Below, piece by piece: positions 11,755 through 24,236 of a DNA stretch of 64,000 bases. Under the pieces are notes generated by a model. It did not search any database, was not told where the DNA came from, and worked only from the letters and a program-made list of their open reading frames with translations. The DNA comes from Solanum dulcamara (taxonomy: Eukaryota > Streptophyta > Magnoliopsida > Solanales > Solanaceae). The position numbers and the translations under genes are program-made. How positions within the stretch are numbered: the first letter of the stretch is position 1; each line of letters opens with the position of its first letter. The DNA is taken from assembly GCF_947179165.1 (NCBI RefSeq), contig NC_077240.1, positions 25,090,001 through 25,154,000 of the forward strand. The letters run 5' to 3'.

Positions 11755-12383
11755 TAGGGCTGTACAGGACAAACCGATAAACCGTACCAAACCGACAAAC
11801 CGAACCAAACCGGAAAAAAAACCCGACTAGTGGTTTGGTTTGACTTGGTTTGAGCGTTTGGAAAAAAAACCCGACCATTATAGGATTGGTTTGGTTTTAA
11901 CTAAAAAAAGTCAAACCGAACCCAAACTGACCCGATTATAGATATACTACTTTTAAATTATGTTACACATAAAAATATTTATTAAAATGTAATTTATAAA
12001 TATTTTTTAAAATTTTTTCATAATTTTTGTTTTCTTTCTTAAATTTAGATTTGGACTTGAGAAGCTCATCTAAATAATATACAAAAAAAATTCATCTTAT
12101 AAAGTTATATTATAAATTTAAAACTTCAAACAGTGTTCTGCCTCCATCTTATATGTTAATATTTTGTACTAGAACTCTTTTTAAGAAGCACTGCTCTGTG
12201 CTTCTATTAGATACTATGAAAAACCCGAGAAACCCGAAAAAACTCGAAAAACCCGAGAAAAATTGATATCAAAAAATCTGACTTTTATTGGTTTGGTTTG
12301 GTTTATAAATTTAATAACCCGACACAAATGATTTGGTTTGATTTGTAAAAAATCCGAACCAACCCGATCCATGAACACCCCTA
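11755..12383. mobile_element. hAT-like MITE, copy 2 (629 bp) with perfect 8-bp target duplication
   Basis: The left end is TAGGGCTGTACAGG and the right end on the opposite strand is TAGGGGTGTTCATGG, an imperfect terminal inverted repeat. The 8-bp sequence AATGGTAC flanks it exactly at 11,747-11,754 and 12,384-12,391, the target size of hAT elements. The interior is non-coding and full of GGTTTGG / CCAAACC foldback sequence, and is homologous to the copy at 6425-6995. Confidence 0.88.
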
Positions 12384-12620
12384 AATGGTACGCATCATAT
12401 TTACTAAAAAAAGGGACTATTTATGTGGATGTAATATGAAAAATATGGGCTATGTATATGCAATGTTTTACGTTGGACTGTATGTTGTTGTAAAAATTCT
12501 GAAATACTTTTCGAACTTATTGCTATCAGAAATATTGTCACACTGATAAAGACTTATTCTCTTAAATATAAATAAATCACTGATCAGACTATACTAATCC
12601 GAGGTGATGGGCGGTTTGAC

Positions 12621-12902
12621 ATGACCTTGACTTGGGCATCTTGTTTTATCGTCAAGTATGTCTTACCTAGAATCATTTCAGAGAACATTCACCATACGTG
12701 CCTTTGCCTAACACCTAAAATAAACATATGGCTCATCGAACTCTGTAATACTAATTATAAAATTATCACCAAGATTTTAGTAATTAGACTGAAACCATTG
12801 TCCATGAAATTGTTGTCCTATATAATTATTGTCCAAGAGATACTAGGCACTCTAAAAATATGTGGAGTTAAAAGTCTAGTGGTGGAGGCAGATATTTTAT
12901 GA
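12621..12902 (+). pseudogene. LINE (non-LTR retrotransposon) reverse-transcriptase remnant
   Basis: The translated fragment contains CLCLTPKINIWLIE followed by LCNTNYKIITKILVIRLKPL. This corresponds to the plant LINE RT signature (LIPK...FRPISLCNxxYKIITKxxxxRLKPxL). Only this short central block remains; there is no catalytic YxDD box, endonuclease or poly-A tail nearby. It is a dead 5'- and 3'-truncated copy. Confidence 0.65.
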
Positions 12903-13248
12903 ATGATGTGCAAAATTAAATGAAGCAACTAACAAGATATTACAGTAAATGGATTCACATTTATCTTACTCAATCTAGCGACTTTATCATGAACGATATA
13001 TGTCAGTAATTTCCTTTTCACCAGATATAAATCGTGTCTAAAAATAATTCTCTAATTTGAGTTGCTTTTAGTGATAAATATACATGAGAAATTGTATAAA
13101 CTGAAATAATAGTTTTATGATGGATGGGTCGAGATTTTTACGAAATACATATCACACATTCAAGAAAAAATAACACTATTTTTTTTATCTTTACTTAAAT
13201 TTAAAGTTATTTTCAATCTATCGATTTTGCTACTTCTTAATTTATATG
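12903..13248. other. Non-coding DNA up to the Copia-1 target site
   Basis: AT-rich, no feature seen. The last five bases (ATATG, 13,244-13,248) are one copy of the Copia-1 target duplication. Confidence 0.5.
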
Positions 13249-13546
13249 TGTTGAGATGTAAAGAAGGTAGTTAAAGGAGTTAGAAAATTAGTTAGAAGTA
13301 AGGGCAGTATAGTCATTTTACCTAATACATAGTTAGAACTAACTAACCAATTAGTTAGTTAGTTAAGATTGTGTAATGATCTATATATGTATACAACAAC
13401 TATGTACAGAAAAGATGAATTAGGGAATTTCATAGTTGAGCCCCAAAATAGAAAACTTCTCTCTTCTCTCTAATCTAACGCCTCTCTTCTTCATCTCTAT
13501 TTTCTCCATTTCTGATCTGTGAAGGAGAAGAGCTCAAATAAGCTCA
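13249..13546 (+). repeat. Copia-1 5' LTR
   Basis: 298 bp, TGTTGAGATG...AGCTCA. It contains a TATA-like ctatatatgtata near 13,381-13,393 that could be the element promoter. Three mismatches to the 3' LTR were seen (in gggcAGtatag, agggAatttc and cgcctCtcttc contexts). Confidence 0.95.
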
Positions 13547-13558
13547 TGGTATCAGAGC
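13547..13558 (+). other. Copia-1 primer-binding site
   Basis: TGGTATCAGAGC follows the 5' LTR directly. It is complementary to the 3' end of plant initiator-methionine tRNA, the usual primer of plant Copia elements. Confidence 0.9.
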
Positions 13559-13723
13559 ATGGTCTCTGTAACGAGTTCACATAGCTGATTCAAAGACTCG
13601 AAGATCAGAGTCAAAGAATCGATCAAAGCTGTTAGCTCATAGTTTGTAGATCTAAGCTCAGTCGAAGCTAAATCTGCAACCAACACTGACTTCCGCAACA
13701 AAGAGCTCAAAAAGGTTGAAGAA

Positions 13724-16700
13724 ATGACAGGTAAAGCCATAGATTCAGCTCAACGAGTGGGTATACCAAGTTCAGCAAACTCGGCAGGTAACAATGGACA
13801 AGGTATTGACTATAATCATCCCCTATTCCTAGTCCCACAGATGTGAGTGGTATAAGCATCATCTCGTTTCAGTTACAAGGTGTTGAAAACTACACCCTGT
13901 GGAATCAGTCAATTAAATTAGCACTGTTAGGTAGAAACAAGTTAGGGCTTGTGGATGGAACGTGTAGGAAAAAAATATATGTTGAAGAACTGTGGGGCCA
14001 ATGGGAAAGAGCAAATGCAATTGTGTTGTCATGGCTTATGAATTCAGTCTCGAAGAGTTTGTTGAGTGGAATTGCGTTTGCGTCAAATGCTTCAAATGTG
14101 TGGACTGATCTGCAAGAGAGGTTCGACAGAGTTGATGGATCAAGAACTTATAGCCTACACAAAGAAATAGCTACATTGCAACAAGGAACAACTTCTGTAT
14201 CAGTATATTATACAAGGCTGAAAGCATTGTGGGATGAGTTTGAAGTGTTAGTGCCCTCGCCTTACTGCAATTGTGAGAAGTCCAGAGGCTTTGTAGCTCA
14301 TATGAATAGACAAAATCTGTATCAATTTCTAATGGAGATGAATGACACATATCATCAAGCGAGGAGTCAAATTCTCATGATAGATCCCTTACCTACTATC
14401 AATCAAGCGTATGCTATGATAGTAGGAGATGAGAGTCAAAAAGCTATAGTTACAAGAATCAACAATTTGGGGCTGTATGCATCACCTTCTAATTCAGTAG
14501 CTATGTACTCCAGAGTTGGCAACAGTTCAGGTATTAACAATAGGTTCAAGAAAAATGCATCATTAATCTGTGATTTTTGTAAGTGTAGGGGCCACACCAA
14601 AGAGTCCTACTACAAGGTGGTGGGGTACCTCCCAGATTTCAAGTCCAAAAGGAAGGTTCAGAGTGCAAACATGGTTCATGCAGATACCAATTGCCATACG
14701 AATCAATCTCACCAGTCAGGTCAGGCTAACTTCTCTTATGACTTGAACACAAATGTGACTGATGAAGCATTGTGGGGTAGAAATAGCAGAGTACAGCACA
14801 CTGCAGACAAATCACCAATCCCTACTTCAAACAAGGCAGCTGAGAGAGAGGTCAAACAACTACTCCAAGGCTCTACATTCACTAAAGATCAATATGAACA
14901 AATTCTTATGATGATGAATCAACAGTCTGGTTCAAGAGCCAATGCACCTGATTGCAATAAGGCAAATAATGCAGGTAAGGCCCTATTTGTAACTGAAAAA
15001 GTGAGGTGTGGATTGTGGATACAGGTGCAACAAACCATATGGTGTCTAAACTGGAGATGATACTAAAGGAGTCTGTACTTCAACTTAATACTCCTAAGGA
15101 TGTGTGTTTACCTAATGGTGGTACCACTAAAGTAACTCATATTGGTTCTTATAGTCTACCATCTAGAAGTATGATTACTAATGTGTTCCATATTCTAGAG
15201 TTCAAGTATAACTTGATGTCTGTCAGTAAAATAACCAAGGAATTAGGCTGCTCTATCTCCTTCTTCCCTGATTTCTGTGTTTTCCAGGAACTCTACACTG
15301 GGAAGGTGAAGGAAGTTGGTAGAGAAGAAGGGGGCCTATATCTGCTATGGAGCCAATTAACCCAAGGTGATGCAAGTAAGACCAATGAGTCTGCATACTC
15401 TGTTGATGTTGCATATCCAACAGATAAGGAAACAGATATGGAACTATGGCATAAAAGGCTAGGATATGTGTCTTTAGTTGTACTAGCTAAGATGTTCACT
15501 ATGAATAAAGTTAGTATGTGTAAGGTGTCTGAATGCTTAGTGTGTCCATTTGCAAAACAAACTAGACTTGTATTTCCTTCCAGTATCATCAAAAGTAGTA
15601 ATTGCTTTGATTTGGTACATGTTGATATTTGGGGACCTTATAATACTGCTACATTTGATGGCAACAAGTATTTCCTTACAATAGTTGATGATTTTTCAAG
15701 AATGACTTGGATATTCTTACTTAAACACAAATCAGATGTGTGTGTGTCTCTTAAACTTTTCCTGCAGTATACTCAAAATCAGTTTGGCAAGGTGATCAAG
15801 GTCTTAAGGTCTGATAATGGTACTGAGTTTGTGAACTCAGTATGTGATAATATGTTCAAATCACTAGGTATCATACATCAAAGGTCTTGTCTATACACTC
15901 CTCAACAAAATGGGGTGGCTGAGAGGAAACACAGACACCTACTAGAAGTAACCAGAGCCCTCAGATTTCAAGCAAAAAACCTATCAGATTTTGGGGTCAT
16001 TGTGTACTAGCTGCTGTTTACCTGATCAATAGACTTCCTAGTAGTGTACTTGAGTTCCAATCTCCCTATGAAAGAGTGTATGGCAGAAAACCATGTTTGT
16101 CTCATTTGAGAACCATTGGCTGTCTAGCCCTAGCCAAAAATCTCACTGAACATGACAAACTCATGCCCAGATCAAAGTCAGCTGTTCACATGGGATACTC
16201 TGAAGTACAAAAAGGCTATATTTTGTTCGACTTGCACAATAACACATTCTTTGTCAGCAGGGATGTTCACTTTAGAGAAGCCATATTTCCTTTTGCCAAG
16301 GATGATCACTCTGCAACACAACAGTTGTTTATAGATAATCTCAAGGTCTAGGTGAGACAGCTCCACAGCTTCAACTATCCCCATCCATAAGCTCAGGTCC
16401 TGCTCCATCACTAATACCAGATGAGGCTATATATGGCTATCCAGAGGCTGGTGAGCAAGATTGTTTGTCCACCCAACCTCACACTGATGCAAGTGGTCCT
16501 GGTATGTCTGGGCAACCTATTACTAGAAGATCTGCTAGGTCTAAACATCCTCCCATATGGCTGAAGGATTTTGTCTCTCTGAATGCTAAACAGGATGTTC
16601 CATATCCACTATCCAACTATGTAAGCTACTCTCATCTGTCTCCTTCTCATCAGTGTTTCATTGCAGTTACATCCACTGTGATAGAACCTACCAGCTATGT

Positions 16701-17966
16701 TGAAGCAGTCAAAGACCCAAGATGGGTTGAAGCGATGCAGACAAAGATCCAAGCCTTAGAAAACAACAACACCTGGGAGGTCACTTTCTTACCTGTAGGG
16801 AAGAAGCCTATTGGATGCAGATGGATCTATAAGGTTAAATACAAATCCACAGGTGAAATAGAGAGGCTCAAAGCCAGGCTAGTAGCAAAAGGATACAGCC
16901 AACAAGAAGGGATTGATTACAAAGAAACCTTTTCTCCTGTTATGAAGATGGTGACTGTCAGGGCTGTCCTTGCCATTGCAGCTTCAAAGAAGTGGCACAT
17001 CCATCAGATGGATGTCTTCAATGCATTTCTACATGGAGACCTAGAGGATGAAATATATATGCAGCTACCTCAAGGCTTTATCAGTCAAGGGGAGAAGGTA
17101 TGTAGACTAACAAAGTTCCTTTATGGACTCAAACAAGCTCCAAGGCAGTGGAACCACAAACTTACTGAGGCCCTTATTTCTCTCAAGTTCAAACAAAGCC
17201 AACATGATTAATCCCTATTCATCAACAAGTCAGCAGAAGGTATTATTATTGTGCTTGTATATGTAGATGACATGTTAGTCACTGGCAGCAGCCTAAAGTT
17301 GATAGAAGAGACAAAGAAAGCTCTACAAAGTGAATTCAAGATGAAGGACTTAGGGGAGATCAAATACTTCCTGGGGATTGAATTTTCAAGGTCCACAGCA
17401 GGAATACTCATACATCAGAGGAAGTACACTCTTGATCTAATAGCAGAAGTAGGGATGACTGCAGTTAAGCCAGTAGCAACACCAATAGATGCCAACATCA
17501 AGCTCACATCAAAACTCTATAATGACCATGTGAACCAAAAGCAAGAAGAGCCACATGATCCTCTAATAGATCAGGCAGCTTATCAAAAACTCATAGGTAA
17601 ACTGTTGTATCTCAATATGATAAGGCCAGATATAGCCTTCAGTACTCAAACATTAAGCCAGTTCTTGAACCAGCCAAAGAAATCCCACATGGAGGCAGCC
17701 CTAAGAGTAGACAAGTATTTGAAGAGACAACCTGGATAAGGCATTCTGCTATCCAATAAATCAGACAACCAAAATTACAGCCTTTTGTGATGCAGATTGG
17801 GCAGCATGTGCACTCACCAGAAAATCAGTCACAGGCTACTTGATCAAGATGGGAAAATCACTAATATCTTGGAAAGCCAAGAAACAAACCACAGTGTCTA
17901 GAAGTTCAGCTGAGGCTGAATATAGAAGCATGGCTTCTACTGTTTCAGAACTTGTGTGGCTGCTGG
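13724..17966 (+). pseudogene. Copia-1 gag-pol, 5' portion up to RNase H, frameshifted and interrupted
   Basis: The Gag start is ATG at 13,724, by comparison with Copia-2. Domains in order: Gag (main block 13,843-15,000), zinc knuckle CDFCKCRGH near 14,570 whose last Cys is Tyr, protease motif DTGATNHMV near 15,015, integrase with HKRLGY...CLVCPF zinc site and the D (HVDIWGP), D (RSDNGTEF), E (NGVAERKH) triad to about 15,960, RT with YVDD near 17,260, and RNase H ending at ELVWLL where the Ogre inserted. Lesions judged against Copia-2: single-base losses near 13,829, 15,000, 15,980 and 16,345; stops at 17,209 (Tyr to TAA) and 17,737 (Gln to TAA); a one-base gain near 17,760. It cannot make its own polyprotein. 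Confidence 0.92.
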
Positions 17967-20900
17967 TGTCGCACCCTATTTTTGAGCGGGTCAAAATAGT
18001 TCGCAACATAAAAGTGGCTATGCCTCTGATTTTGAAATTGTTTGTTTAGAGTCGCCACCTAATTTTAAGGAAAATATTAGGAAAACCATTGTAAATGTAA
18101 ACTCTGTTTTGATTTGCGAAACCTGTGAGATTCTAAGTAAGGGTTTTAGTTACTCGAGGGGAAGGTATTAGGCATCCCTCAGAGCCTATCCAAAGATAAT
18201 CCTTAAATTTAGTTTTAGAAAAATGATTAGGGATATTTATTCATTTTTGTTTTGTTTTAGAAATATTAAGAAGAAAGGTTTTATTAAATTAAAAAAATAT
18301 AGTAAAAATATAAGGTATGTCATATATATACATCTTATATATGAATGACCCAAATTTAATAATAATATATTTATTGTGTAAATAAATAATAAATAATATA
18401 CTTAAAATATATAAAAATACAAATGTATATTTTAAAATCATTTAAATAATTAACTTACTTAATTTATGGTAAAATAAATGTCTAGTATTAGCAAATGGTT
18501 ATTTTATTTGTAGCCACAATAGAAAGAAAAAAAAATGAATAAGATAATAGACAAGTGTAGATATATGAATATATAATATGTTGTAAATCTAATTTGGGTG
18601 AAATCTCTAATAAGATTAAGGATGTGAAAAATCATTGAGTTTTAAAATAGTAAACTACCCCAAATATATATACAAACAAAATATTTAAAAGTCGACAGGA
18701 AATAAAATTATCTACATTCTTATTTTCTTCGGATCAGCGCCGGCTCATTAATTGGAAGACAAAATATATAAAGTTTTTGTCATTTTTCTGCTCGGGTCAA
18801 CTTCCATCATTTCCGAAGGGCCTAATTACCCCTACCCCTCTTAAGTTTATTTATTATAATCCTAAAGCGATCTAAAAGAAATAATAACTAACGTCCTAAA
18901 GCGTGTCTATCGACCCAACTTAATATCCAAGAGGCATTGGATATACTATTAAGGTAGGTTTTAGACCAAAGAAAATATAGGCGTTCTAATTAGACCCATC
19001 GTCAAACAAAATAGATAGGACAAGCAGTTAGCACATAAAATCTCAAGTAAGCCTCTAAATTAATTAATTAACATGCTTGAAAACACAGATAAGTTGTGAA
19101 GGTTATCATGATCATGTGTGTGCATATAATCTGACGTAGATATTGTAAAATATAAAAACTTGAATAAGATAGACAATAAATTTCATTATTTTAAATATAT
19201 GAAGGCAATGTTAATTACAAAGGCGATTGTAATAAAGAAGGCATGCTTGATAATTTTAGTTATTAACTAATAGTATTTATAAATCCTATTAATATGAGTT
19301 AGTTAATAACATGCTGAAGATTTATTAAAATACTATAGATATGGTTTCTAAATGAAATGAAAATTTATTAAAATGTAGACATGACCTCAAAACGGAATAA
19401 TATAATAAATATTTGTTAGAATCTTATAGACATGATTTTTATACATAATAACGTCACATTACAGGGGATATGATTTTAAACGGCAAAATCAATTTTTATC
19501 TATGGGTATGATTTCTACATAAACAATGTTCTTAAAATATTTATAATCAAAAGATATGCTGAAATTATTATTTAAACCTATGAACATGATTTCTAAAATA
19601 TAGAAATATGATGAAATATTTATTAAAGGCGCAGAAACTATAAGCATGATAACTACAATAACTTGTGTAAGTTCTTCCTAATATTTAGAACACATTTTTT
19701 ACTACTTTGCTGAAAATCTTAGATAAAGTTTATAAATATGGAATAATATGATTTTAAATAAAGAGAATGTTCTAATATAAAATTGATTAATTAATAATTA
19801 TTCAAATAGTATGAGGATTGGTAATTTAACTCAAACGAGGCAAGATTTTGGGCATATTATTACTTTCATATGTATATTTAAAGGAAGTTCAAGACATTAA
19901 ACTAGATGACACGTTTTAAATACATAACAAGGATAGTAAACTAAGATTTAGTCTTTCAATGTCCTAACAAACATAAAATCAAAGATCTTATTAACAAACT
20001 ATTGCTTTAAATTAGATCTAAACATGATATTAATGGCATGATTTCTAAATTTTATTAAAAAAAAACTATAGGTATGATTTATGGATTGACAACACACTAT
20101 ATTAGACATGATTTCTATGTGAATCAATATAATGAAAATATTTGACATCTTATAAGCATAACTTAATTCCTATAAAAATACTAAAATATTCATTAAGTCC
20201 TATAGACGTGATTTGCTATATGATATTCAACATAAAATCTCATGCACATGATTTCCAAATGACTAGCATATTAAAATTTTAATTAAAATATTTAAACATG
20301 ATGTAATTAAAAATTGTAAATCCAATGAACATAATGTCTACACGAAATGGCATTTAAATCTAAATATGATTATTACTACATTCAAAATGATTTAGTAGAT
20401 CCTACATATATAATGTCTAGATAATTAATATGATAAAGCTATTATTTGAAACTATATTCATGGTTTTAGTCTTAAAGTACAGGTTATAATGTGGAAATAT
20501 CATCAAAGTAATTATTAAAATGAGATTTTTCATAAACAAAGATAACACATATAAAATAAACAAATATTTTTTAAACATGTATGATGATAAACGATATTTA
20601 ACGAACTATTCTTAGATCATTTTTATTGTTATTTTTTAATATATAAAGTAAACATCTTGTAAAAAATATAAAATTTTATATCGTGAATAAATGGACCTAA
20701 GCATGTGGAAATGAGTAGTATAACTAGATCACATGCATTCAAACACATAAATTTATGATAAACTAAAAAATAAATAAATAAAGCAAGTAGCAAGTATATC
20801 CCCTCCCCATATATTTTCCCCAATTTCATTATTTATATAGAGAGTTACTTATAAAATTATTACAAAACCGCATAGAGAAGCAAATAAATAAAGTAACATA

Positions 20901-22479
20901 AATTACAAATAAAAAATTCAAAGTAGAGTAATAAAATTTCGGATCTCCGATCCAGGTGAACTCTTCATGTCTTGAACTTTAAAGTTCAAATCCTGCTAAA
21001 GCATAAGGAAAATACAAGCAATATACAAATATGTAGCGATATGTCATGATTACACAATCTTACTACAACAAAGCAAACAAACAAAGCAAGAACATATTTC
21101 AAAATAATAAACTAATATATTGAGGAAAATGGGAACTAACCTGGATACTTCATGTATTTATTTTGACAAGATATAATATGTAAGAATCTAAAGTAAAGAC
21201 AGTAAATAAAATAGGAGAAGAGAGTACTAACCGGTTAATATGAGTTTTATGTCAATGAAAAGCGGTAGCAATATCCGAGATCCAAACAAGTTGAAGTAGC
21301 AAAGAGGCAAAAGAAAGAACTTAAAAAGCACTAAGTATTTTTGTTAAAAACCTTTTGTGTTCTCATGAATATTAGATGTAAAAAATGGAAAGTAGAAAAT
21401 TATTTTTTTCTTCTCTGTTTTTCTCTTTTCTCTCTCTCTGTTCTGTCGTCTTTTTTTTTTTTTTAATGAAGATGTGAGTCTCCTTTTTATAATGATGGAA
21501 GATGTTCTATAAACAAGAAAATCAACAATAGTAGCTTCACTATTCTTAGTCAAAACTTTTTTCAAATAATTCAAACAAAAGAGCAAATATTTCAAAAGGG
21601 TACAAAATTTCAATAAAGTCAAATAAAATTTTCAACAAACAAATCAATTAAGATTTCAACAATGAAATCTATCAAAATTCAAACAACCAAATGAAAAAGT
21701 CAGAAAGAACAACTCCATTTGTCAAAAAGAAATCTCAAATATCATGCCAAGAGGGACCTACTCTCATTAATTGTAGAAGAAACTAATTATAGAGAATAAA
21801 TTAATTTCAACGGGAAATAAATTATGGCTACAATTATCAAATCCACATCCATCAACTTAAGGCAAGAATTATCAATTCTAACAACAAATCATATTCATAC
21901 TGCTGAAAATGTTAATGTTTCAAACTGGTTGTTTCAAAATAAATCAAGGCAAAAGGAAATATCAATCTACAATCTAAGCAGAGGACCAATTCAATATTAA
22001 CAATGGGAAAGAAATAAATAAATAGCTCCACACAACTCGCTACAAATTCTTAAATTTAAACATTTAAAGCCACAATAATTTGAAACTCGTAAAGTTATGC
22101 AATTCAGTACATTTTTTTTAACACAATCAAGCCTAGATATGATTTTCCACTTATTGAAGAAACATATATGATAATTTACATTCTTAGAGACATAAACATA
22201 CAACTCAACTCTAAAATCCGAGATAAATAGGCATGGTTAATTGACAAATTGATCACATATCAGTGAGTATGAAATTGAAGAACAAACGATTTAACCACCA
22301 AACTCACATCACATACAAATTAATAATTAAATGATTTGAATTTAATGGGATACAAACATATCATAGATTTTGCAATTTTAAGATTTTTCATATTAGACTC
22401 TTTGAATCATAACCATAGGCAAAATAAAAAATATGTTCAAAACAAAAAAAATGAGATAGATGGCAATCAAACTTTAAAG

Positions 22480-23100
22480 AAACGAACCTGGACGGATCTG
22501 TTAAGATCCGTCTTTAACAAACCAAATCTCAAAGCTTCTAGCAAACTAAGATCTGTCCATGGTGGTTTTCGAAGTTGGTGGTTCTCGCCTTCGTCGATGG
22601 AGAGAAGAGAGAAGATAGGAGTCATCGATGGAGTCGCTGCTGCTGTTCATCTCGTCGGCGTCTGTGCGTGAGGTCACCGCTGAGGAGCTGCTGTCCACCT
22701 TTGTCGTTGCGGGTTGCTGGCGATCGGAGGTTCCAACTGCAGTTCGTTGGTTGCTGCAGCTGAAGGAGATGCTGTGCGCCATGGCTGCTGATGTTCGTTG
22801 TTCGTTGTTGCAGCGGTGTGGAGAAGAAGAGCAGCGCTTAGCTGCTGCGTTTTGCTCTTCACCGGTGGTTCTTTCCGGCGACGAGTTTTGTTGTTGAGGA
22901 GCCGTTGCGCGCGTTGTCGCAGCTGAAGGAGTAGCGCTGGACAGCAGGTTCGAGCGGTTGGCTGCTGGACAGCATCTCGCCGTGGCTGCTACGTCGGCGG
23001 ATGATGCTAGGAGGGGCTGCTGGTTGCAGCGTGAGGAAAAGAAGAAAGAGTGGAGCGGAAGAGATCATGGCGGCGGGTGTGTCTTCTCTTCTCTTTTAGA
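22480..23100. other. GC-rich island inside the Ogre LTR (copy at 40,820-41,440)
   Basis: In an otherwise AT-rich 6.2-kb LTR this stretch is rich in CTG/GCC triplets and CpG. On the minus (element) strand it is preceded by ACCCAAATCCTAAACC-like and CTTCTCTAAAAGAGAAG sequence and has CCGCCGCCATGATC, a good plant start context, opening a 69-codon frame (22,859-23,068). Overlapping plus-strand frames also exist. It could be the transcribed R/U5 start of the LTR, a captured host 5' exon, or low-complexity sequence. No protein family is recognisable. Confidence 0.45.
22491..22512. repeat. Perfect 9-bp hairpin in the Ogre LTR (copy at 40,832-40,853)
   Basis: GACGGATCT, a 4-base loop GTTA, then AGATCCGTC. 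It sits at the edge of the GC-rich island. Confidence 0.8.
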
Positions 23101-23638
23101 GAAGATGAACCCAAAAAAAATAAAAGGAAAAGGAAAAAATTCCTTTAGGTTTAGGATTTGGGTAATAATAATAAAAAATGATAGAATTAGTTATGGCCAT
23201 GGATCAAAAATGTAATGTACGGTTGAGATTAAAATTGAATATAAAAGTAGACTACATTAAAATTTGATTAGGAAATAATTATAAGTAATTGTAAAAATAA
23301 AATGTCATCTAATTAATTGTCAAATACATGTTGAATAAGTAAAATCATAAATTTATAAAATTATAATATTATATATGTAAAGTAAATATGCATGTACATA
23401 CAATATAAATATTTGCGTATATACATATAAAATGTAATATGTATATAATACATACTAAAATAGATATGTTAACATAAACAAGTAAAAATATATAATAAAC
23501 TTAAATAATAGCCTCTTTTTATATACATATGCACATAAGATCTTTTAAAATAGATGTAATACGTATATATTAATATGAATGAGTAAATAACAAAATAGAC
23601 TTAGTAAGTAATATATTTTTTATATAAAGAAAATACTC

Positions 23639-23641
<3 letters not shown>

Positions 23642-23702
<61 letters not shown>
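23642..23702. repeat. (TA)n microsatellite in Ogre 3' LTR, about 61 bp
   Basis: The equivalent tract in the other LTR (41,983-42,003) is only about 21 bp. This accounts for almost all of the LTR length difference. Confidence 0.95.
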
Positions 23703-23706
<4 letters not shown>

Positions 23707-24214
23707 CATCGTATGCATACTAGAATAGATATGACATACCTATTAACTAAAATTCACAATAAACTTAATTAATAAAAAAAATACTTTATATGCATATTCA
23801 TATAAGTCGTATTAAAGTAGGTATGCAATATGCACAAATAAATATGAATAAGTAAATTGATAAAATATACTTATTTCAGTAATATTTATACAAAGAAAAT
23901 ACACACACACGTATAATATATACTAAATAAATGTGGAAAAAATATTTGAATGTACAAAGCTTGTTATTTTCATAAACGATAAAAAAATGATGTTAATAAT
24001 ATTAACAAATAAAAATATTATAAGCTATAAAATCTAAATATATGATTTTTTATTACTATTATTATTATTATTATTTTGGTAAAAACTAAAAATAATTAAC
24101 TTTATACATATATATATATATAATTCAAGAAAAAATAATTTTTTAAAAAAATGTCTATCTATTAAGATAGTGATTCAAAAATAATTATAGGTCGGCCAAA
24201 ATTGGGTGTCAACA

Positions 24215-24236
24215 GCTTGCCCCTTCTTTGCTTGGG
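24215..24236 (-). other. Ogre polypurine tract
   Basis: Immediately before the 3' LTR in element orientation the strand reads AAAGAAGGGGCAAGC, then TGTTGACACC of the LTR. This is the expected purine-rich primer for plus-strand synthesis. Confidence 0.8.

Larger units (their letters stand above)
17967..24214 (-). repeat. Ogre 3' LTR (element orientation), 6248 bp
   Basis: Starts (plus strand) TGTCGCACCC and ends GGGTGTCAACA. It matches the other LTR with a constant offset of 18,341 up to the TA microsatellite. Differences I saw: two substitutions near 23,420 and 23,515, a TA tract about 40 bp longer at 23,642-23,702, a 2-bp shorter/longer TA run near 24,115, and about two substitutions near 24,140-24,160. 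Most of it is AT-rich and non-coding apart from a GC-rich island (22,480-23,100). The small reading frames inside, identical in both LTRs, have no recognisable domain. Confidence 0.95.

Noticed and set aside
20978..20995. Perfect palindrome ttgaactttaaagttcaa in the Ogre LTR (also in the other LTR)
   Set aside because: Short AT-rich palindromes are expected in 12 kb of LTR; no supporting context.
22336..23215. Several small open frames on both strands in the LTR GC island, considered as host genes
   Set aside because: Low-complexity CTG/GCC triplets keep many frames open; no family is recognisable, and the same set recurs in both LTRs as part of the element.
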